From: HGM11368 sp051883415
Lineage (GTDB): Bacteria; Bacillota; Clostridia; Christensenellales; UBA3700
NCBI GenBank assembly: GCA_051883415.1
Contig: JBJETR010000026.1
Location: 1 to 14,667 of the forward strand
Reading direction: 5' to 3'
Length of the DNA stretch: 14,667 bases
Below, in pieces: positions 13,255 to 14,667 of the stretch. Position numbers and translations under genes: made by a program. The notes under the pieces were generated by a model that saw only the letters and a program-made list of their open reading frames with translations, was not told the origin of the DNA and did no database searches. The first letter of the stretch is position 1. Each line of letters opens with the position of its first letter.

Positions 13255-14526
13255 ATGGGACTTTGTATCAAAAACGCAAATGTTTTAGGCAAAAAAGCCG
13301 ACGTATTGATTGAGGGCGACAGAATAGTCGCAATAGGTCAAATAGACGAGTTTACCCAAGGATGCCAAATAATTCAAGCCGACGGCTTGACCTTGTTGCC
13401 GGCATTCGTGGATATGCACACCCACTTGAGAGAGCCGGGCTTTGAGGGCAAAGAAACCATTGCCACGGGCAGTATGGCGGCTGTTGCGGGCGGATACGCC
13501 AGCGTATGCTGTATGCCTAACACCAAGCCCGTGACGGACAACCCTTATATCGTCAAATATATCATAGACAGGGCGAGAGAAGCCGACAAAGCTAGAGTAT
13601 ATCCTATAGGTGCAATAAGCGTAGGGCTCAAGGGCGAAACTATGGCAGAGATGGGCAAGATGAAGAGTGCGGGCGCAGTTGCAATGAGTGACGACGGACA
13701 ACCCGTAACCACTGCTCAGATGATGAGATTGGCTCTAGAATACGCCAAGGACTTCAATCTACTGCTCATCAGTCATTGCGAGGACAAGGGACTCGTAAAC
13801 GAAGGGGTTATGAACGAGGGCTACAACTCTACAAGACTTGGACTCAAGGGCATACCTAGTGCTGCCGAGGACGTGATGATTGCTAGAGAAATAATACTCG
13901 CCGAGATGTTAGATACACGCGTGCACATAGCGCACGTAAGTACGGCGAGCGGAGTGCAACTCATCAGAGAAGCCAAGGCAAGGGGAGTCAAAGTTACGGC
14001 AGAGACTTGTCCGCACTATATTGCGGGTACGGACGACCTGGTCGAAGGCTACGACACTATGGCTAAGGTCAATCCGCCACTGAGAGAAGAAAAGGACAGG
14101 CAAGCCGTGATTGCGGGACTTGCCGACGGTACAATCGACTGCATTGCTACCGACCACGCACCACACACCAAAGAGGACAAAAATTGCGAGTTCAACTTTG
14201 CCGCCAACGGAATATCGGGTATAGAGACGGCTTTTGCCTTGTGTTACACCTACCTTGTTGACAGCGGAATTATGAGCCTCGACAAGTTGTCTAGGCTTAT
14301 GACTATTGTCCCTGCAAGTATCGTGGGCATACCTTACGGTCAAATCGAGGTGGGCGGACTTGCCGACTTGACGCTCGTCGACCTTGACGCCAAGTACACG
14401 ATTGACAGTAGCAAGTTTTATTCTAAGGGCAAGAACACACCTTTCAACGGTTTCGTTGTCAAGGGCAAAGTCAAATACACCGTCGTAGGCGGAAAAATAA
14501 AATACGTAAGTGAGGACATAAGATGA
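13255..14526 (+). CDS. pyrC: Dihydroorotase, class I
   Basis: 423-residue zinc amidohydrolase that cyclises carbamoyl-aspartate to dihydroorotate, the third pyrimidine step. The metal site is readable: HTHLREPG (55-62) with His 55 and His 57, Asp 147 in SDDGQPV (145-151), His 174 in SHCED, His 227 in HIAHVST, and Asp 300 in ATDHAPHTKED. The bridging Asp in place of a carboxylated Lys, and the length above 400, mark the class I enzyme. The ribosome site AAGGAG (13243-13248) is encoded within the last codons of pyrB, and only three bases separate the genes. The TGA stop overlaps the ATG of the next gene (ATGA). Confidence 0.96.
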   Translation: MGLCIKNANVLGKKADVLIEGDRIVAIGQIDEFTQGCQIIQADGLTLLPAFVDMHTHLREPGFEGKETIATGSMAAVAGGYASVCCMPNTKPVTDNPYIVKYIIDRAREADKARVYPIGAISVGLKGETMAEMGKMKSAGAVAMSDDGQPVTTAQMMRLALEYAKDFNLLLISHCEDKGLVNEGVMNEGYNSTRLGLKGIPSAAEDVMIAREIILAEMLDTRVHIAHVSTASGVQLIREAKARGVKVTAETCPHYIAGTDDLVEGYDTMAKVNPPLREEKDRQAVIAGLADGTIDCIATDHAPHTKEDKNCEFNFAANGISGIETAFALCYTYLVDSGIMSLDKLSRLMTIVPASIVGIPYGQIEVGGLADLTLVDLDAKYTIDSSKFYSKGKNTPFNGFVVKGKVKYTVVGGKIKYVSEDIR

Positions 14527-14667
14527 TTATCGACCAACTAATAGACAAAATTCAACTGACGGGCAACCCTTCCGTCATAGGACTTGACACTTGTATAGAC
14601 TATCTCCCACAGGAGATGCAAGAGGTTTGCACGACCTTAGAAGAAGCGGGCAAACAAATCACCAAGT
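14523..14667 (+). CDS. pyrF: Orotidine 5'-phosphate decarboxylase, partial (5' end)
   Basis: The first 48 codons of a gene cut by the right edge of the window. The start MIIDQLIDKI followed by NPSVIGLDTCIDYLP fits the longer (type 2) form of PyrF, in which the GLD segment begins the first strand of the TIM barrel. The enzyme makes UMP from orotidine monophosphate. GAGGA stands six bases before the ATG, which overlaps the pyrC stop by four bases, indicating one operon. The catalytic Asp-Lys-Asp region lies beyond the window, so the call rests on the N-terminus and the operon context. Confidence 0.85.
   Translation, partial: MIIDQLIDKIQLTGNPSVIGLDTCIDYLPQEMQEVCTTLEEAGKQITK

Overview
The window looks like a chromosomal segment of a Gram-positive, low-to-moderate GC Bacillota, most likely class Clostridia and possibly an uncultured gut lineage. 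The evidence is: Shine-Dalgarno-led genes with canonical SigA-type promoters, a tRNA with an encoded CCA end, a DnaD-like plus DnaC/DnaI-like helicase-loading pair, a Rex repressor, the decarboxylase-tmk-holB-ricT neighbourhood known from Bacillus (yaaO-tmk-holB-yaaT), a short 2[4Fe-4S] ferredoxin, and a pyrB-pyrC-pyrF cluster. The taxonomic placement is inference. I see no phage, insertion sequence or CRISPR array.

Layout. Positions 1-425 are non-coding. They hold three copies of a module made of a Rho-independent terminator plus a tRNA 3' end, all reading leftwards. Only the third copy is joined to a complete tRNA, tRNA-Thr(GGT) at 426-501, which has a consensus promoter overlapping the end of the next gene. 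Positions 545-2916 (minus strand) are a two-gene replication-initiation operon: a DnaD-like protein with four helical repeats, then a DnaC/DnaI-like AAA+ helicase loader. Positions 3072-5005 (plus) encode a two-gene ABC exporter (ATPase and ABC-2 permease). Position 5331 down to 5074 (minus) is a small conserved-looking protein gene whose promoter predicts a leaderless mRNA. It is divergent from the rex-greA-lysS operon (5462-8062, plus), which ends in a strong terminator. Immediately after the terminator come a PLP decarboxylase, tmk, holB and ricT (8099-11861, plus). A monocistronic ferredoxin gene (11948-12118) follows with its own promoter and terminator. A pyrimidine operon, pyrB-pyrC-pyrF (12343 to the right edge), has its own promoter, and pyrF is cut by the window edge.

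How the genes work together: most of the window is housekeeping. The replication genes (helicase loading, clamp-loader delta', dTMP kinase), transcription elongation (GreA), translation (LysS, tRNA-Thr), redox control (Rex) and de novo pyrimidine synthesis are packed with overlapping or nearly touching ends, as in operons. The parts that ordinary annotation does not explain are the tRNA-associated repeats at the left edge, the duplicated architecture of the DnaD-like protein, the leaderless small gene opposite rex, and the terminator lying directly against the decarboxylase start codon.
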